64,000 nucleotides of DNA from Streptococcus pantholopis (lineage in GTDB: Bacteria; Bacillota; Bacilli; Lactobacillales; Streptococcaceae): NCBI RefSeq assembly GCF_001642085.1, contig NZ_CP014699.1, forward strand, positions 1,116,001 to 1,180,000, given 5' to 3'. How positions within the stretch are numbered: position 1 is the stretch's first letter; every line of letters begins with the position of its first letter. The position numbers and the translations under genes are program-made. This document shows positions 46,169 through 55,300 of this stretch, one piece after another. The notes under the pieces were generated by a model. That model had not been told where the DNA came from. It ran no database searches and worked only from the letters and a program-made list of their open reading frames with translations.

Positions 46169-47023
46169 ATGATTGACGGCTATTTACTGGAACAGCTTTT
46201 ATCTTTTTACCGGACGGGAACTTTATCGGCTGCAGCGGAAGAACTGCACATCTCACAGCCTGCCCTCAGCCAGTCGATGAAAAAAATCGAGTCAATGATA
46301 GGTGTCCCGCTATTTAACCGTTCTCAAAACAAGACAAGCTTTAATGAAAACGGCCTACTGCTTATTGACTATGCCCAAAAAATTACAGAACTGCAGGAAG
46401 AAATGCTAGAGGCTGTACGCCATCAGGCAAAACATTCTTCAAAACTGCATTTGGCTTCTATCGCACCGGCACCGCGCGATGCTGTTTTAGAACAAGCGGC
46501 AGCCTTCCAACTGGAGATTACAAGTGAGCTGCTGACAGATGAAAAGCAGATGATAACTGATTTGCTTAATGATAAGTATGACTTGGCTATTGCAAGCCAT
46601 ATTCCTGTTAATAATCTGCTTGCTGCTGTCCCTTTCTTTGACGAAACTCTCTATATCCAAGTTCCGATTGAACATCCTCTTGCAAAATATGATGCGGTAA
46701 CTTTTGCCGACTTAGCCGGGCAAAATATTCTTATTCTTATGGATATAGGTTTTTGGATGGATTTGGTGAAAACAGAAATACCCAGTGCTAACTTTCTTTA
46801 TATGGATGACAATCAGGCTTTTACAGAAATTGCCTCAGAAGGAGAGTTTCCCCATTTTATCACAGACATTACAGATTTAAGCCGGGCAGCCGAACATAAA
46901 AAAATTATTCCTATTCACGAAGATAAAGCGAAAGCGACTTTTTACTTTGTATTTAAAAAAGAAAATCGTCTCAAATGGGATAAGTTGATTGAACGCTGCC
47001 GTTTAGCTTCAAATCAGAATTAA
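46169..47023 (+). CDS. LysR-family regulator beside the AKR genes
   Basis: Product of 284 residues. Helix-turn-helix TLSAAAEELHISQPALSQSM at about 17-36, then KKIESMIGVPLFNRSQNKT. The effector domain is divergent. GCAGGAGG site. Divergently placed to the aldo/keto reductase at 45213, the classical LysR arrangement. Inducer unknown, possibly an aldehyde or quinone. Confidence 0.92.
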   Translation: MIDGYLLEQLLSFYRTGTLSAAAEELHISQPALSQSMKKIESMIGVPLFNRSQNKTSFNENGLLLIDYAQKITELQEEMLEAVRHQAKHSSKLHLASIAPAPRDAVLEQAAAFQLEITSELLTDEKQMITDLLNDKYDLAIASHIPVNNLLAAVPFFDETLYIQVPIEHPLAKYDAVTFADLAGQNILILMDIGFWMDLVKTEIPSANFLYMDDNQAFTEIASEGEFPHFITDITDLSRAAEHKKIIPIHEDKAKATFYFVFKKENRLKWDKLIERCRLASNQN

Positions 47024-47380
47024 AAAACTGTCAATCTGATAAAGACGCTTGTCAGGTGAGACAGCAAAAGACAGCTCCTGCCTGACTCATTTTGTCTTTT
47101 GATGAAACCGCCAGCTAAAAAGTAGGCTGCAAAAGCTTAAATCAAGAAGGAAAACTGGCCATCTCCCATCATTCCAAACTGACCTAAAACCAGAAATCAG
47201 CAGCACGGATTCTTTATGCTGTAAAGCGGGAATTCAGTGTTCCCCTAAGTCTTATAAATAAAGCTCCCGTTAAATCGGGCGGACAGCAGGAACTGCCAAA
47301 TAACCTTATCTCAACAGACTAAAACAGTCTGGAACTATAAAGTTCCAGACTGTTTTAGTGAATGCAAAAAATAGTTTTCC
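47024..47380. terminator. Convergent gap with two hairpins
   Basis: A perfect 19-bp stem ACTAAAACAGTCTGGAACT (47318-47336) with its complement at 47341-47359 and a 4-base loop ends the third AKR gene and has T-runs on both strands. At about 47052-47100 TCAGGTGAGACAGC... and GCCTGACTC form a weaker hairpin before TTTTGTCTTTT, probably for the LysR gene. No gene between. Confidence 0.75.
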
Positions 47381-48196
47381 TTATTTCTCAATCGCCATAG
47401 TCTGCGGCCATCCGGTAATAGACTGACTTTTGTCTAACTGTCTCAGATTGCTGATTTCTTCCTCTGTCAGCTGGAAATCAAAGATAGCGATATTATCCTT
47501 GATATGTTGAGGATTGGTAGATCTAGGAATCACAACAATGCCTTCCTGAGTCAGAAAACGTAAAATAATCTGGGCTGCTGACTTTTTATATTTTTCTGCA
47601 AGTTTTTTAAATGCAGGATCCGTCAGTAATCCTGACATTCCCTCACCTAAAGGCGACCAAGCCTCATGAACCAGCCCCTGCTGATTTAAATAACGGTGCA
47701 TTTTCTTTTGTTGGAAGAAAGGATGTGTTTCAATCTGATTGATAACCGGCTTGACTTCAGTTTTTTTGATGATTTCGTCAACCTCTAAATGATTAAAATT
47801 TGACAAACCAATAGCTTTGATTTTTCCGGCATAATAAAACTCTTCTAAAGCTTTATAGGTCCCCAGACTATCAGTTGTGGGCCAGTGAATAAGCACTAAA
47901 TCACAGTAATCGCCTCCAAGCAGCCGCAAAGACTTGTTCAAGCCTCTAACAGTAGCTTTGTAGCCGTCAGTCTGCGTCTTAGTTGTAATAAAAAATTCAC
48001 TGCGCTTAAGTCCCGATTCAGCCAGAGCCTGCCCTACTTCTCTTTCATTATGATAATACTGAGCTGTATCAATCAGCCGATAACCCGCTGTAATAGCGTG
48101 GCTGACATATTTTTTGGTCTGTCTGGGACTGATTGAGTAGGTACCAAAACCTAAAATAGGTATCTGTATCTTATTATTTAAAGTGAGATATTCCAT
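47381..48196 (-). CDS. Aldo/keto reductase, copy 3
   Basis: Product of 271 residues from the ATG at 48196 (GGGGGA site); the open frame runs 50 codons further but that part is not AKR-like. Motifs: ILGFGTYSI, GYRLIDTAQYYHNEREVGQA, FITTKTQ, YCDLVLIHWPTTDSLG (catalytic histidine), VIPRSTNPQHIKDN. More divergent from the other two AKRs than they are from each other. Follows the CMD-family gene in the same direction. Confidence 0.9.
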   Translation of the reverse strand: MEYLTLNNKIQIPILGFGTYSISPRQTKKYVSHAITAGYRLIDTAQYYHNEREVGQALAESGLKRSEFFITTKTQTDGYKATVRGLNKSLRLLGGDYCDLVLIHWPTTDSLGTYKALEEFYYAGKIKAIGLSNFNHLEVDEIIKKTEVKPVINQIETHPFFQQKKMHRYLNQQGLVHEAWSPLGEGMSGLLTDPAFKKLAEKYKKSAAQIILRFLTQEGIVVIPRSTNPQHIKDNIAIFDFQLTEEEISNLRQLDKSQSITGWPQTMAIEK

Positions 48197-48275
48197 AAAT
48201 CCCCCTTTTTCTTTCAGTAAAATAAGGTCATCTGAACAAGCCTTCAGGCCAGCTATCTGCTCAGCTGCTTCTCCC

Positions 48276-48596
48276 TCAATCTGTCCAAATGTCTTTAGCT
48301 CGATTGAAAGCCGACCAAGCCTTAGGCCAACCGACATAAAAGGCAATATGAGTCAGAATCTCTGCAATTTCCTCTTTTGAAACACCATTATCTTTAGCAC
48401 GCTGCAAATGATGTCCTAATTGTTCCAGATTGCCGCCGCTGACTAAAGCAGATACAGTCACAATAGAACGCAGTTTAGGAGACAGCTCTTCTTCACGGGA
48501 CCAGACTTCTCCAAAAAGAACCCCATCATTAAGTTCTGCAAATTTTGGGGCAAAATCTCCCAAAAGATCATGCCCAGCTGTTTGTTTTTCTGCCAT
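48276..48596 (-). CDS. Carboxymuconolactone decarboxylase-family protein
   Basis: Product of 106 residues, all helical: DFAPKFAELNDGVLFGEVWS, LSPKLRSIVTVSALVSGGNL, LGHHLQRAKDNGVSKEEIAE, AFYVGWPKAWSAF. It has no CxxC, so it is the decarboxylase-like rather than the AhpD-like branch and cannot act as a disulfide reductase by that route. Often found beside aldo/keto reductase and cupin genes, as here. Preceded by AAACCTCC complement (GGAGG) and a hairpin repeat. Confidence 0.88.
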   Translation of the reverse strand: MAEKQTAGHDLLGDFAPKFAELNDGVLFGEVWSREEELSPKLRSIVTVSALVSGGNLEQLGHHLQRAKDNGVSKEEIAEILTHIAFYVGWPKAWSAFNRAKDIWTD

Positions 48597-48610
48597 AATA
48601 AAACCTCCAA

Positions 48611-48711
48611 CAAGCTACAAAGGCCGTTTAAAAATTCGTATGAAAATAGGGGATGGCAAGTGATGCTGGCATCACGATGACAGCTATCTTTTCACTAGAA
48701 TTTTAGCCGTT
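48611..48711 (-). repeat. Dispersed hairpin repeat, copy D (CMD gene leader)
   Basis: Exactly fills the gap between the cupin stop and the CMD ribosome site. Outer arm ACAAGCTACAAAGGCCGTTT and AAAAATTC pair with GAATTTTAGCC; inner pairs GAAAATAG/CTATCTTTTC and TGATG/CATCA. Where copy B has GAGC/GCTC and copy E ACGC/GCGT, this copy has ATTC/GAAT, again complementary. Confidence 0.7.
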
Positions 48712-48715
48712 TACT

Positions 48716-49138
48716 TTATTTCGCGCTCTGATTAGCTTCTTCGTATTGCTGATCATTGACCGCTTCAAACCATTCTGCCTGTCCGGCAGTGATGGCCACA
48801 TGGGTAAACCAGGCATCTTTTGTAGCGCCATGCCAGTGTTTAACACCATCTTGAGTCAAAACAACATCTCCTGTTTTCAAGAGCCTGGCAGGCTGCCCTT
48901 CTTCCTGATAAAGCCCCTCTCCTCCAGTCACTAAGAGTATCTGATACCCTCCTACATGAGCATGCCAGTTATTGCGGCAGCCAGGTTCAAATGTAACATT
49001 GCCGACCCCAAAATTACCATCTGGTGCCTGAGCCAGCATCTGCAAATAAGACTGTCCAGTAAAAACATCTGAATAGGCGGTATTTTTATCTCCGACCGGA
49101 AAAATATGACCTTCTTGAATCTCTTCAAATTTTGCCAT
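48716..49138 (-). CDS. Cupin-domain protein
   Basis: Product of 140 residues. Cupin motif 1 CRNNWHAHVGGYQILLVTGG (metal ligands in HAHxxG), motif 2 LLKTGDVVLTQDGVKHWHGA. ATG at 49138 behind GGAGGGTG. First gene of a small unit cupin-CMD-AKR. Family members with this neighbourhood are annotated as quercetin-like or detoxifying cupins; function unproven. Confidence 0.88.
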   Translation of the reverse strand: MAKFEEIQEGHIFPVGDKNTAYSDVFTGQSYLQMLAQAPDGNFGVGNVTFEPGCRNNWHAHVGGYQILLVTGGEGLYQEEGQPARLLKTGDVVLTQDGVKHWHGATKDAWFTHVAITAGQAEWFEAVNDQQYEEANQSAK

Positions 49139-49326
49139 TTTATCACCCTCCTTCACTAGTTGCTTTTATTATAACGCTTTTTATAAATATAGCAAATACT
49201 TGTCATGAATAACTCTTTATAGATAAAAAGCATAGTAAATCGGCTTCCCCACTTTTAAAACAGCTCGCCCTAGCTATATTTTTAAATGCGAAGTTATATA
49301 CCTTCTCAAATCTTCTCAGAATAGGA

Positions 49327-50502
49327 TTAATCTTTTTCAGCAGACTTTAAAAAATCAGGCAGAGGCAAAAGCATTTTCTCCCAGGCTGCCAAACGTGTGT
49401 GACCGACAAAAGCCAAGAAAAAGAGACGGGCAGACTTTAATAAAAGGATTTTTTTGCTGCTATCAATAGAACGAAAAGATGCGACAACATTGGCCAATTT
49501 CCGACCGGAAGCTGTATCAAAACTCAAATCATTTAAACTGCTGATTCCACTGGTTATAATGGTATCAAAAAGGGTATCAAATAAACGTTTTAGTTCTTGA
49601 CTGCTTAGATCTCTGGTCCATTTTTTAAAGGTCTTCTCCAGGTTCACGCTCAGGTCTGTCGGTCCTTCCTTTGCTGGGAGTAAACAGTCTTTTGCCATAT
49701 CAACCTGCCAGTTAGTGGCCTTATGCTGACCGATACCAAAAGAAGACGAGTCAATGATTTTCACCTCAGCATCAATGTCCAGCATCACACCGACAATAGC
49801 TTCTTGCGGACGCAGAACATGTACCTTCTTACGAATCGCCTGATAGCCCCGAGATTGTAGGACACTGGCTTGCAGTCCGGGAGAATCGAACATATAGACT
49901 GCTGCAATTTTCTTCTGCAGTTCTGCTTTGACATAGGTACTGGCATAAACAGCCAAATTGCCGCCCTTAGAATGTCCTGAAACAATTACTGGGCCAGGCA
50001 AGGCCGCTAATGCTTTAGTCAAATAGACGATTGCTGAGCGGTGAGCTGGAATCTCCCGCATATAGGTCAATTTGAAGTCTTCTTTCCAACCAATCATGCT
50101 GTCATCGGTTCCGCGAAAAACAAGCTGTTTGTATTCAATTTGCGGCAGTTTAAAAACCATGGCAGAAAACTGTTTTTCAAATTCAGTGCTGATATCATTG
50201 ACATAGAACTCAAGACACAAATCAACAAAGCGTTTACCGGAAAGCATCAGTTTAAACAGCTCAAGCCGCTCCTTTGTTAAAAGGAAGTCATAGGAAACGG
50301 CTTGATTTTCCTGCTTTTTCTGATAGTCTTTCCATAAGTGATAAAGTTTTACTTCTCTCCTTAAATCAAGCCCATCTGTTATGAGCTTGCTAAAATCTAA
50401 ATAGCCAATTTCATTTAAAATAAGAATGTCCAGTTCATTTAAAGGCAGATCTGTAAAAGAAGTGTTCCTGTGCTGCTGAAGATAATTAACAATTGTGGCC
50501 AT
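49327..50502 (-). CDS. DUF2974 (Mbeg1-like) alpha/beta hydrolase
   Basis: Product of 391 residues, no signal peptide. The N-terminus ATIVNYLQQHRNTSFTDLPL and NELDILILNEIGYLDF are typical of DUF2974. The nucleophile elbow is VSGHSKGGNLAVYAS with Ser in GHSKG. Reported relatives are lipase-like, but no activity is established. Single gene. Ribosome site GGGG with normal spacing. Confidence 0.85.
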   Translation of the reverse strand: MATIVNYLQQHRNTSFTDLPLNELDILILNEIGYLDFSKLITDGLDLRREVKLYHLWKDYQKKQENQAVSYDFLLTKERLELFKLMLSGKRFVDLCLEFYVNDISTEFEKQFSAMVFKLPQIEYKQLVFRGTDDSMIGWKEDFKLTYMREIPAHRSAIVYLTKALAALPGPVIVSGHSKGGNLAVYASTYVKAELQKKIAAVYMFDSPGLQASVLQSRGYQAIRKKVHVLRPQEAIVGVMLDIDAEVKIIDSSSFGIGQHKATNWQVDMAKDCLLPAKEGPTDLSVNLEKTFKKWTRDLSSQELKRLFDTLFDTIITSGISSLNDLSFDTASGRKLANVVASFRSIDSSKKILLLKSARLFFLAFVGHTRLAAWEKMLLPLPDFLKSAEKD

Positions 50503-50820
50503 AATTTTGTCCCCTTCTACTAGTCCCTAACCAGCTGCGGTTAGTAAGAAGAGAGCAGCACTATCTTTTAAGGCTTGAACTTTCATATACTTTCACTAGA
50601 GCTGCTTCTTGCTTTGTCCACATTTTACGGTTATTTTTCTTATCAGTCAAGGAAAAATATGATAAGATAGAAACAGTTTTCTGCCAACTGATTAAGAAAA
50701 ACACCTCTAAAGGCATTTTAAGTTTAAGCAGAGTTTTTGCCCCCTGTATTAACTCTTACTGTTCTAAGCCTTTATTTTTTCTGCGGTTGGGTGAAAAAGA
50801 TAGGAAAGAGGTTTATTGCC
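50503..50820. promoter_or_regulatory. Divergent promoter gap
   Basis: 318 bases between the divergent DUF2974 and Pr6Pr-type genes. AT-rich, no gene or repeat recognised; a GATAAGATAG stretch near 50660 may be a -10 region. Confidence 0.3.
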
Positions 50821-51447
50821 ATGTCAAAAACACAGATTTTTCGGCTTTTAGCTGCCGGCTGCGGTATTTGGGGAGTCAGTATCCAGCTGCATCAAGGCGG
50901 AGCTGGTATGCTGCTTTATTATACTGTCCTTTCAAATATTCTCACCTTTTCTTTTATGCTCTACCTCGTGTATTATGAAGCCAAACGAGGGACAATCAAT
51001 TCTAATCCTCGTTTGCTGCGCATCAAAGGCGGAGTAACTATGGCTATTGCTATTACTTTTATGATTTACCATTTTCTTTTAGCACCTCGAGTTGACCCTG
51101 AAGATTTCTGGAATATCCGCAATTTTTTGGTCCATTACATCGCTCCTTTCTGTTTGATCCTTGATACACTTATTTTAGACCGCAGAAATAACTACAAATG
51201 GCAGGATCCCTTCTATTGGACAATCATCCCACTGCTGTATTTTGCCTTTGCTATCTTTAACGGAACCCTTTTACAGCTTCCGGTTCCCGGCAGCAAAGAC
51301 AGCCCTTTCCCCTATTTCTTTATCAACACCAGTCGCTATGGCTGGGAAACTGTTGCTAAAAACACCGTCCTTATTGCTATAGCCTACCTACTTTTCTGCT
51401 ACGTCTTAGTCTTTCTTAAAAAGAAGATTGGGGCAAAAAATAAATAA
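50821..51447 (+). CDS. Pr6Pr-family membrane protein
   Basis: Product of 208 residues with six predicted helices: GCGIWGVSIQLHQGGAGMLL, YYTVLSNILTFSFMLYLVYY, ITFMIYHFLLAPR, FLVHYIAPFCLILDTLIL, YWTIIPLLYFAFAIFNGT, NTVLIAIAYLLFCYVLVFL. The layout matches Pr6Pr membrane proteins of unknown function. ATG at 50821 behind GAGGT. Basic C-terminus KKKIGAKNK inside. Confidence 0.8.
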   Translation: MSKTQIFRLLAAGCGIWGVSIQLHQGGAGMLLYYTVLSNILTFSFMLYLVYYEAKRGTINSNPRLLRIKGGVTMAIAITFMIYHFLLAPRVDPEDFWNIRNFLVHYIAPFCLILDTLILDRRNNYKWQDPFYWTIIPLLYFAFAIFNGTLLQLPVPGSKDSPFPYFFINTSRYGWETVAKNTVLIAIAYLLFCYVLVFLKKKIGAKNK

Positions 51448-51519
51448 ACTAAATAATAGGGAGACTAACTTTTCCTATGATTGCATTTTACAGCTGTTTA
51501 AAAGTTATTAAGCCTTAAT

Positions 51520-51557
51520 AAAAAGGTAAACTTCAGTTTTAGAAGTTTACCTTTTTT
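51520..51557. terminator. Bidirectional terminator
   Basis: AAAAAGGTAAACTTC pairs with GAAGTTTACCTTTTTT. Serves the convergent Pr6Pr and esterase genes. Confidence 0.88.
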
Positions 51558-51559
51558 AC

Positions 51560-52963
51560 TTATTTTTTCTGGGCATTTAGCCAGTCAAAAATATTACTGT
51601 ATTCAATGCCGTCAACAGTTGCCTTGCTGGCACCTCCTCGTGTGGGATTTGTAGCAACAAGACCGGACAGCCCAGACATGGAGCCAATATTCTCCCGGCT
51701 TTGCACACCTGTTACTTGATTGTTAAAGAAATAAATCCAAGCCCAATGGCCGTTATACACTTGCCCAGGTAAATCAGTCCCCAGAGCACTCTCATAATAA
51801 GAGATCCATTTATTCTCAAATCCAGCATCTATCATAGCTTTATAAAAAGGCAGAGCACTTTCAGATGCCGGAATGGTGGTATCTGCTTGAGAATGAATCA
51901 GCCACATTGGCTGATCTTTCAAAGCTGATAGCGTTTCTTCATCCAAACTGTAAGGTTTGTCATCATTATCAGAAGCTGTCTGATAGGAATAGGGAGCAGC
52001 AATTGGTACCAAAGCAGCGAAATAATCCGGATAATGTATCCCCATTTCTAAGGTCATAGCTCCGCCATTGGAAGCACCAGCTAAATAGATACGGTCGCTG
52101 TCTATATCTGGATTGTTTGCCAGATAAGCATCAATTGTCTCAATCAGAGCTTCACCGTATTGCTCATTCCAAGCTGTTGGTGCTTGAGGGACCAAAACGT
52201 AAGCACCTGTTTGTTCCCCGCTTCCGCTGGAAGTAAACTGACTTTGAATCTCCTCTTGTGTCAAAGCAGCCACCTTATTTGACAAAAGAGGAAAGTTTAA
52301 ATCGGTTCCTGCTTCACCAATACCATGCAGCCAGACAATCAGAGGGTTTTTCTCACCGGCTGCAGCAGATTCAGGTTGATAGGCTGCATATGGCAGACTG
52401 CTGGTTCCTCTATCTGAAAAACGATCAGCTGAGGGAGTTAGACGGTTTTCAATTGCTTCCTGTTCAGAGCTAACCAATTGAAGCTTCCCAGAGCCGCTTC
52501 TTTTCAGTCCGAGTCCGCTGACTTTCACCACATAGCTGTCTACCCAATAATTACGATAGGTTGATAAATCAAAAGTAAAGGGAGAAGCACTCTGAGCAGG
52601 GTCTTCCGTATTATAATCAACAGCCAATTCTAAAGCAACATGGTTGCTTTTAGTATATCTGTCTAAACGGTTGCCTTGAGCATCCGATAAATAAACGTCA
52701 TTGATTTGTCTGGCAATTCCTGCTGTGGCTACTGCAGTTTCCGAATTCAGTACAGCTTCACTTAAAGGCTTATCAGTTTCCAGAACAATCTTAGAAACAG
52801 CCGGTCCAAACTCATAACTGTCCAAAACAATTTTTGTCTGCACAACTGTAATACTGTTCTTTCCTGCCCGGTCAGACCTGCCCCGGGCCTGAACCTGACT
52901 GCCGGCCCAAAAAACAAGCACTCCCAATGCCAAAATCCCCATTACCTGTAAAATCTTTTTCAT
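51560..52963 (-). CDS. Secreted alpha/beta-hydrolase esterase with N-terminal beta domain
   Basis: Product of 467 residues. Signal peptide KKILQVMGILALGVLVFWAG with cleavage near VQA. Residues about 30-155 form a beta-rich domain. The hydrolase begins LIVWLHGIGEAGTD; nucleophile Ser in LAGASNGGA, Asp in LIHSQADTTIP, His in YNGHWAWIY. It resembles secreted feruloyl/acetyl esterases and PHB-depolymerase-like proteins. ATG at 52963 behind GGAGGAG. A tandem pair of hairpin repeats lies directly upstream. Substrate may be an ester on dietary or host glycan. Confidence 0.82.
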   Translation of the reverse strand: MKKILQVMGILALGVLVFWAGSQVQARGRSDRAGKNSITVVQTKIVLDSYEFGPAVSKIVLETDKPLSEAVLNSETAVATAGIARQINDVYLSDAQGNRLDRYTKSNHVALELAVDYNTEDPAQSASPFTFDLSTYRNYWVDSYVVKVSGLGLKRSGSGKLQLVSSEQEAIENRLTPSADRFSDRGTSSLPYAAYQPESAAAGEKNPLIVWLHGIGEAGTDLNFPLLSNKVAALTQEEIQSQFTSSGSGEQTGAYVLVPQAPTAWNEQYGEALIETIDAYLANNPDIDSDRIYLAGASNGGAMTLEMGIHYPDYFAALVPIAAPYSYQTASDNDDKPYSLDEETLSALKDQPMWLIHSQADTTIPASESALPFYKAMIDAGFENKWISYYESALGTDLPGQVYNGHWAWIYFFNNQVTGVQSRENIGSMSGLSGLVATNPTRGGASKATVDGIEYSNIFDWLNAQKK

Positions 52964-52978
52964 CTTAATCTCCTCCTT

Positions 52979-53230
52979 AAGATACAAAGGCCGTTAAAAA
53001 CGCAAAAGGAAAATAGGGGACTGACCGATGAATCATCAAGATTCGAGGTCAGGCTATCTTTTTCCCGCAGCGTTTAGGCCGTGTTCAATTAACAAGATAC
53101 AAAGGCCGTTAAAAACGCAAAAGGAAAATAGGAGACTGACCGATGAATCATAAAGATTCGAGGTCAGGCTATCTTTTTCCCGCAGCGTTTAGGCCGTGTT
53201 CAATTCATAAGATACAAAGGCCGTTTAAAA
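52979..53230 (-). repeat. Dispersed hairpin repeats, copies E, F and partial G (tandem, 115-bp period)
   Basis: E (52979-53092), F (53094-53206) and the first 20 bases of G repeat GATACAAAGGCCGTT at 52981, 53096 and 53211, exactly 115 bases apart. Each full unit folds as ACGC/GCGT, GGAAAATAG/CTATCTTTTTCC and CTGACC/GGTCAG around a GATGAATCATCAAG-type loop. E and F differ at about four bases. The arm of E touches the esterase ribosome site. Confidence 0.8.
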
Positions 53231-53637
53231 AATCTGTGATAGCCAGTGCAACTGCAGTTTTCCTTAATTAGGAGAACTGCAGTTATGTTGTCAGAAAAAC
53301 GCCTGATTTATCCGGTATTGAGCGGTGAAATACAACAACCGTCCCCGATAATACCCCCAGTATAGCACTTTACAGCAGATTAGCAAACGCTTGCGAATTA
53401 CTAGTTGATTTGTCATAAAAAGCTTTAAAGCAAGGTTTTTTAAACTATAAAAAGAAAAAGCTTCTCAAATAGCTGAGAAACTTTAATCCCTTTACTATCG
53501 CTTTAACATGGGAAAGTCAGGCGAACTGTATCATATGTTTTACAATTTACCAACAAATCAGTTGCATACAGGCTGAATCAGCTATGCCATCTGAACAAAC
53601 CAGTCTGTTAATGCTTATTCTTTTAGTGATTTCCTCC
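53231..53637. other. Intergenic region with a cre-like motif
   Basis: Beyond the repeats no gene is seen. TTCGCAAGCGTTTGCTAA on the minus strand (about 53382-53399) matches the cre consensus with one mismatch and may be the esterase operator. Weak hairpin AGCTTCTCA/TGAGAAACT near 53457-53485. Confidence 0.4.
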
Positions 53638-54102
53638 TTAAAGAATCTGTTCCAGACGTGTTTCCTGAGCTCTCAATCCTTGACGCTCATAAAAACGCAA
53701 AGCCCCTTGATTATCATTCCAAACATTGAGTGTCAGATTATAACAGCCAATCTCTCGGGCATATTTCAAAGCAAACTGATAGAGCTCAGAGCCGATTTTC
53801 TGCCCTCGCGCTTCTTCATCGACACAAAGATCATCAATAAAAAGAGTTTTATGCGGGACTGACGGAGCCTTAGCTTCCTGTATAATTGTGAACAAGTGTC
53901 CCAAAATTCGGCCATGCTCATCCTCGTAAACAAAAACCGGACGCAGTTCATCAGCTATCAATCCTTTCAGCTCTTCTCTGCTGTATTTTCCGCCTTTAGC
54001 CGTAAATAAATCAGGTCTGGCCTGATGGTGGACAGTCAAAATTTGCTGCAAAAGCTTTTCAAGAGCAGGAATGTCTGTTTTCTGTGCAGGTCTGATTGTC
54101 AT
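53638..54102 (-). CDS. GNAT-family N-acetyltransferase
   Basis: Product of 154 residues. IRPAQKTDIPALEKLLQQIL at the start, FIDDLCVDEEARGQKIGSEL with the acetyl-CoA loop (RGQKIG), YNLTLNVWNDNQGALRFYER with the C-terminal LRFYERQGL. Probably acetylates a small amine or a protein N-terminus; substrate unknown. Single gene. Confidence 0.9.
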   Translation of the reverse strand: MTIRPAQKTDIPALEKLLQQILTVHHQARPDLFTAKGGKYSREELKGLIADELRPVFVYEDEHGRILGHLFTIIQEAKAPSVPHKTLFIDDLCVDEEARGQKIGSELYQFALKYAREIGCYNLTLNVWNDNQGALRFYERQGLRAQETRLEQIL

Positions 54103-54309
54103 TTTGCCATTTAGTCCTCACTTTCATTCAAGGTACAGTGCTGAATGAAAACACTGCACGCCTTCCTTTGTTTATTATAACACAGTTTATCCTTCTGCTG
54201 CACCGATTGCCCTTTAATATGCTGACTCCCTTTACTTTATTACTCTGTGAAAATGACGGTGGTGTTTTTAGGGATCTTAAAACATTTTATGTTATTTGAC
54301 TGTTTTCTA

Positions 54310-54389
54310 TTGACATCTGCTTGTAATAGGTATAAAATTTATATATAAAATAATTATATATATAAATATTATACATGAAGTGAGTGTAT
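54310..54389 (+). promoter_or_regulatory. padR promoter and operator-like repeat
   Basis: TTGACA (54310-54315), 17 bases, TAAAAT (54333-54338). Downstream ATACA (54371-54375) and TGTAT (54385-54389) form an inverted repeat just before the PadR start, like known PadR sites. Fits autorepression of the whole operon. Confidence 0.6.
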
Positions 54390-54392
54390 GTT

Positions 54393-54710
54393 ATGTATTT
54401 TCCTATTTCATCTATCTTAATTGAGTATTTAGTACTTTCTATTATTGAAAAACAGGATTCTTATGGCTACGAAATCAGCCAAACCATTAAAATTGCCGCT
54501 AATATTAAAGAATCCACTCTTTATCCCATTTTGAAGAAATTGGAAAAGGCCGGCTTTCTGACGACTTATTCACAGAAATATCAGGGCCGCAACCGAAAAT
54601 ATTATGCGATAACAGAAGAGGGAAAGGCACAAACTGCCTACCTCAAGCAAGAATGGCAGGATTATAAAGCTGTATTGGACGGTATTATTGAAGGGAGGAT
54701 TAGGAAATGA
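54393..54710 (+). CDS. PadR-family regulator
   Basis: Product of 105 residues, N-terminal winged helix: IEYLVLSIIEKQDSYGYEIS, ESTLYPILKKLEKAGFLTTY, GRNRKYYAITEEGKAQTAYL. Start at 54393 is the in-frame ATG; a GTG lies nine bases earlier. It overlaps the next gene by four bases (ATGA), and heads an operon of envelope-type proteins. PadR members of this arrangement often respond to cell-envelope stress or antimicrobials. Confidence 0.92.
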   Translation: MYFPISSILIEYLVLSIIEKQDSYGYEISQTIKIAANIKESTLYPILKKLEKAGFLTTYSQKYQGRNRKYYAITEEGKAQTAYLKQEWQDYKAVLDGIIEGRIRK

Positions 54711-55300
54711 CACGCAAAGAGTATTTAGAGCAGCTGGAAAAACATCTAAAAAAGCTGCCGCAGCAGGATTTTACAGAGGCTATGGATTATTTTTCAGAGT
54801 ATTTTGACGAAGCCGGACCTGAAAATGAAGCGCAGGTCATTGAGGAATTGGGGAGTCCTAAAGAAGCAGCCAATGAAATTCTTTACCGGCTCTTAGATGA
54901 AAAAATGGATCAAAATCCCAAGAGCGCCAAAAGCCGTGCTAATCTGCTCTGGATAGCCCTGTTAGCTCTTCTGGCTTCGCCTGTAGCATTTCCGCTGTTT
55001 ATTGTCGCTGTCAGCCTTTTGTTTACTGCAGTTATCGTTTTTTTCAGCCTGCTTCTTGCAGCAGTCTGTGTTGCCCTTTCATTTTTGGTTGTCGGTGCAG
55101 ATTTTATTATCGAGGCATTCATGACAATCCCATCTGATTTTGCTGCCGCACTGGTAGAACTTGGAATGGGAGGCCTTTTTCTGGGTCTGCCGCTTTTGCT
55201 GATTCTGCTTATACTGCAAATCGGCAAATGGTGCAGTCAGCTGACTGTTACAGTGGTAGGCGGAACTGTTTCTGCTATTAGAAAGAGGGGAAAACAATGA
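54707..55300 (+). CDS. HAAS/DUF1700 membrane protein
   Basis: Product of 197 residues. Cytosolic N-terminal domain TRKEYLEQLEKHLKKLPQQD, FTEAMDYFSEYFDEAG, EELGSPKEAANEIL is the HAAS motif. Then three to four helices (ALLASPVAFPLFIVAVSLLF; AAVCVALSFLVVGADFIIEA; GLPLLLILLILQIG). It is the usual partner of PadR and DUF4097 genes. The PadR protein may be bound through HAAS. Overlaps both neighbours by four bases. Confidence 0.9.
   Translation: MTRKEYLEQLEKHLKKLPQQDFTEAMDYFSEYFDEAGPENEAQVIEELGSPKEAANEILYRLLDEKMDQNPKSAKSRANLLWIALLALLASPVAFPLFIVAVSLLFTAVIVFFSLLLAAVCVALSFLVVGADFIIEAFMTIPSDFAAALVELGMGGLFLGLPLLLILLILQIGKWCSQLTVTVVGGTVSAIRKRGKQ

Noticed and set aside
52979..53230. CRISPR-like spacing of repeats
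   Set aside because: The period is 115 bases with near-identical whole units; there are no short repeats separated by unique spacers and no cas genes.
53382..53399. cre site for the esterase
   Set aside because: One mismatch to consensus and about 400 bases from the gene with repeats between; noted only in the gap description.
53584..53862. 92-codon plus-strand frame at the GNAT gene
   Set aside because: Antisense to the acetyltransferase with conserved acetyl-CoA motif.
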